From Albifimbria verrucaria (taxonomy: Eukaryota; Ascomycota; Sordariomycetes; Hypocreales; Stachybotryaceae): a DNA stretch of 64,000 nucleotides. This document shows positions 60,301 to 64,000 of this stretch, one piece after another (the first letter of the stretch is position 1; each line of letters starts with the position of its first letter). The stretch lies in assembly GCA_020081605.1 (NCBI GenBank), contig JAHREC010000011.1, forward strand, positions 2,294,001-2,358,000, read 5' to 3'. The notes beneath the pieces were generated by a model that had not been told where the DNA came from, did not search any database, and saw only the letters and a program-made list of their open reading frames with translations. The position numbers and the translations under genes were made by a program.

Positions 60301-61853
60301 CCCCTGGTGCCCACGATAACTCTGCTGAAACAGCCGGCTACTTCAACAAGGTTTATATTGAGCCAGCTTGGAAGAAATTCCAGCAAGTGTTGGACTCGGA
60401 GGACTCAACAGGGTCTGAAATTGTTCAAGCCTTTCCTTTCCACGCTTACTTCTCAGATGCTCCCCAACCTCTGTTCCCGGAGACCGCCGACCGTTCGGAG
60501 ATTATAGACATTGCACAAGGCTGCCATCGTCATATCTCCAAGATCTTCTCTGAGTTGGCGGACATTCTTCCCTTTGAGATTCTCCGCCGCGAGAAGGACA
60601 AGGCCAACTATCTTCTCACGAATGAAGCTCGAATCATCGCTATGACAACAACTCATGCGGCGATTCGTCGGGGCGAAATTGCGAACCTTGGTTTCCACTA
60701 CGACAATGTTGTTATGGAAGAGGCTGCGCAAATCACAGAGATTGAGACATTCTTGCCCATGGCAATGCAGAAACCGGTGGAAGGACGGATGCCTCTTCAA
60801 CGAGTTGTTATGTGTGGTGACCACTACCAGAACTCTCCAGTGATCCAGAGTCTCGCCTTCCGACATTATGCAAACTTGGAACAGTCTCTGTTCTCTCGTT
60901 TTGTGCGGCTGGGAGTTCCGACAGTCACCTTGGATCAGCAAGGCCGTGCTCGCCCGTCGTTAGCGGCTCTTTACCAGTGGCGATACTCTAAATTGACCAG
61001 CCTTCCAGAGGTCCAGCAACGAGACGAATTCTTGAAGGCGAATGCTGGATTCAAGTATGATTATCAGTTCATCAACGTTCCCGATTATAAGGGCCGTGGC
61101 GAGATGGAGCCGACGCCGCACTTTATCCAGAACCTCGGCGAGGCTGAGTATGCTGTTGCCATTTACCAATACATGCGTCTTCTAGGCTACCCGGCGGAGA
61201 AGATTAGCATCCTGACGACGTACGCTGGTCAGCGGGCCCTGATCAAGGACGTTCTAGCACATCGCTGTGCTCGAAACCCTGTATTCGGGCTGCCAAAGGC
61301 TGTGGCCACAGTCGACAAGTATCAAGGAGAGCAAAACGATTGTAAGTTCTTTGTGTTTTAGCCAAAATTTCCTTTACTAACTTGCTACCTAGACATCATT
61401 CTCTCTTTGACCCGTACGTCACGTGTTGGCTATCTACGAGACGTCCGTCGCATGACGGTGGCAGTCTCCAGAGCACGACTTGGTTTGTACATTCTGGGCC
61501 GCCGAGAAGTCTTCGAGGCATGCACAGAGCTCCGGCCAGCGTTCGATCTTCTGCTGAAGCGACCTGACAAGCTGATGCTCGTCACTGGCGAGCTGTGGCC
61601 GTCAGAGCGGCAAGTCGCAGAGGAAGATGGCCCGGTGGATGGAGAGGCTGCGATGGAGGGCGTAGAGCACCTGGGACAGTACGTCTTTGAGATGACAAAC
61701 ACAAAGCTTAAGCAGCTACAGGCAGAACAAGGCGCCACGGCTGCGCTACCAGGCATTACTGAGGACGTTGAGGATGGACAGGACACATACTACGAGGACG
61801 AGGAGAAAGATCTGGAACCGGATATCCAAGAGACCCGCGAAGGCGAGGCATGA
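57312..61853 (+). CDS. cwf11: Spliceosomal intron-binding helicase Aquarius/Cwf11
   Basis: Aquarius (IBP160, fission yeast Cwf11) is an SF1 helicase of the spliceosome that binds the intron upstream of the branch site. The start is [17 protein letters not shown]. The N-terminal helical region contains [59 protein letters not shown] and [16 protein letters not shown]. The stalk follows ([35 protein letters not shown]). The helicase core has [29 protein letters not shown] (Walker A near 60010), [13 protein letters not shown] (Walker B type), [40 protein letters not shown] and [15 protein letters not shown]. The tail is acidic. Breaks at GGGG 59023-59026, CCCC 59777-59780 and GG near 60207 each need one base. 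Introns lie near 57600, 57750, 58195, 59065 and 61341. About 1,420 residues, normal for the family. Confidence 0.95.
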
Positions 61854-64000
61854 TGAGGTTGCAGATTCGTATGTGTGCAAGGAAATACTACGAACAGACG
61901 GAGAGAGAGTATTCGCTGGGTCAACTATTCGAGTGATTGGCAGGGTTTCGCCAGGTAGACTTAGGAACAGATAAACCCGCTCGTAGGAAAAGGATGATAA
62001 TTTGTGTCGAAGCACCTACCAATGAAGCAAACCGGACGTATGGCTCCGTATATTGTATCATGCTCAACGGTCTCAGCCGCAAGAGCGATTACGTGTGACT
62101 GTTCGAAGCTACTGTAGCCGTGTAACGTTGGAACAGTTGATTGAGCAAACAAAGACATGTTCACATGGACGGCCGTGTCAAGCCCATTGCTGATTTGGGT
62201 TATCGATATGCTACAGTGCTGAAACAGCACAGAGAACTGCAAGTCGCAGAGTGCCTGGGTATGCTGTCATAATCGGCAGCATCCTTGTCGCAGGCTGCAT
62301 ATCGCACGCCCTCGGCCATCCCTGGCCTCCCGGAGAGCTGCGATTCGGCAAAAGCGTGGAAGCTTGTTTGACTCTGACTCTTCCGTGGGGAGAGGGAGGG
62401 GCTTACGAAAAGGAAGGCCAAGTCGAAGGCTGCCTAGAGACGCCGTAAGGACTCGGAAAGCATGGACAAGAGGGACGGGCGTTGCCGATGGGTGTGGCAG
62501 ATGCAAGTGGCAAGCCTCGACGATGACGGCATGGACGAGCTTGGGTACGGTGCCGGTACAGGTTGTAGCACAGCACAGCAGGCGATTATGACAAAGCGAG
62601 CGAGGGAAGATAGGTAGGATAGGAGGCATTGATCTGGTATTACGGCCGGTATCTCCGACTCACGAGGATGCTGTCGCCTCGGGGCTAACGCGTGTAAGAG
62701 GTGTGATTGGAAGAGCTGCGCCATCAATCGCATTAGGGGCGTTGGCTGTTGAAGAAGTGAACTTGGCCGAAGGAAATGGTAGTTTCGCGATGGGTACCCA
62801 GCACCGTACAGTCAGTACTGTACAGTACAGCACAGTACTAATGTGCTTCAACCAATCTCTCGAACATGACTGAAAGAAAAGGGCAGGTTTTATAAATGGG
62901 AACCTACGAGTTTTTAGCGAGACACGGGCCGGCCGCCTGGTCTCTTTCTTCTTCTCTTTCTGGTCTTGGTCTGTTTGGCCCCCTCTGCCTGTGCTCTGCT
63001 GTACTAAGGTACAGTAGGTAGGAATGGATTGTTACAGTTCGGTACGGTACAATGCCGTAATAAGCAAGGCAAAAAAGGAAGAAGGGCTATTTCCGTCGCT
63101 GGTCTTTGTTCCCATTATTGCACGGCTAGCTTACCTCTTCTCATTGTCTACCGCAACACCCTTTACAACAAAACAAGCCTTCGTCGTACATACCGTACGG
63201 CTAGCCGCAGTCAGTGCAAACCCGTGGGTTTCCTTTCCCTGCCTCCCTTGGCTGGCCTGATCCGAGCTGGTTAGGTGAAAATTGCCTCAAGGCCAAGCAG
63301 GCAAGCCAAAGCTGCATGTACGTTGTCTGTGGGCATTTTACTTTTGCACGGGTGGTTCTAGGACCCAAGATGGGCTGCGGATCCATACATACCCTAAGCA
63401 TATATGCAGGCAAGTGTTGGTGACATGTCCAATTGCTTTGATGTCTGGAACCGTCATTGCTAACTCGACCTGCATATGTCTTTGGTCTCAAGACGAAGAT
63501 GACTGACTGGCTGAGGTGCCGGCACTGAATTGACAACCAACCAGGGCGAATGTATTTTCGAAGACCAAGTAAGGTACATGAGGTACGACACCGTAGACAG
63601 TACGAGTATTCGCTGCGACGCACAGTATGCCAAGCCCAAGCTTTTGGACCAGGGGCATCTTGTTCCGCGCCAGAAATTGGGGTCAGGTAGGTAACTTGTC
63701 TCTAAATTTTTTTGCTGATGTGTGCAAGTGCAAAATGGCATGATCCGATATTAATAAGGGAAATGAATATACCCAGCTGTGTCGCCTTCGTTTTTCATGG
63801 CATGTCCTCGAGCGTGCAGTATGTGCACACCCGCAGCCCTCGAGTTCTGACGGCTTCGCCCTTCCAAAGCTTTCCTTTCCAGTAGCTCGGATGCGAAAAA
63901 AAGAAGCAGAAAAAGAAGAGGAGCCTCAAGCACATCCATCCCTAGAGACACGCCCCTTCCCTAGCAGGTATGTAGGAGTCACCACTCGCTGGCTGTGGTT
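61854..64000. other. Terminal gene-free interval (about 2.1 kb)
   Basis: No gene is recognised on either strand. GTAC-type elements occur at 62805-62840 and 63010-63020. Confidence 0.45.
62815..62828. repeat. Perfect 14-bp GTAC palindrome
   Basis: gtactgtacagtac equals its reverse complement and is flanked by more CAGTAC units (62806-62840). Confidence 0.6.

Overview
The window is nuclear DNA of a filamentous ascomycete. It almost certainly comes from a Sordariomycete, and a hypocrealean relative is my best guess from protein resemblance and gene style; I cannot name the species. The signs are short spliceosomal introns (about 45 to 110 bp) with GTANGT donors and CTNAC-type branch sites, C/T-rich leaders, long gene-poor gaps full of GTAC-containing motifs, and fungus-specific families (2EXR, fungal Q-rich scaffolds, Aquarius/Cwf11, MIF-domain proteins).

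Layout. 1-20 kb: an LCAT-like lipase (+, 5' end cut by the window edge), a 2EXR protein (-), an orphan four-TM protein (+), a MIF-domain protein (+), the Rag GTPase Gtr2 (+), APC4 (-), delta-COP (-) and an acidic, probably nuclear protein (+). 23-30 kb: a NIPA-type magnesium transporter (+), ribosomal protein uS3 (-) and a myotubularin-type phosphoinositide phosphatase (+). 31-45 kb: PheRS beta (-), the PP2A scaffold A subunit (+), the eEF1A methyltransferase Efm4 (-), eIF6 (-) and a Q-rich scaffold protein (-). 45-52 kb is gene-poor and holds one cytochrome P450 (+). 52-62 kb: eIF5 (+), a THO subunit 1 fused to a guanylate-kinase-like domain (-), and the spliceosomal helicase Aquarius/Cwf11 (+). 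The last 2 kb shows no gene.

Most genes are housekeeping genes for translation (uS3, PheRS beta, eIF6, eIF5, Efm4), mRNP biogenesis (THO1, Cwf11), membrane traffic and lipid signalling (delta-COP, Ymr1, lipase), and growth or cell-cycle control (Gtr2, PP2A-A, APC4). There is no sign of a secondary-metabolite cluster, transposon, tRNA, rRNA or CRISPR array. The lone P450 is the only clearly accessory enzyme.

Two points matter for any reader. First, almost every conserved gene is broken by one or more single-base frameshifts. Nearly all read as one missing base in a short homopolymer run, mostly C or G. Because essential genes are hit alike, I read these as uncorrected consensus errors and not as pseudogenes. 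Each CDS below is therefore given as the span of the intact gene, with the breaks listed. Second, the most notable biology is the THO1-guanylate kinase fusion, which is read through without intron, stop or frame change at the junction.
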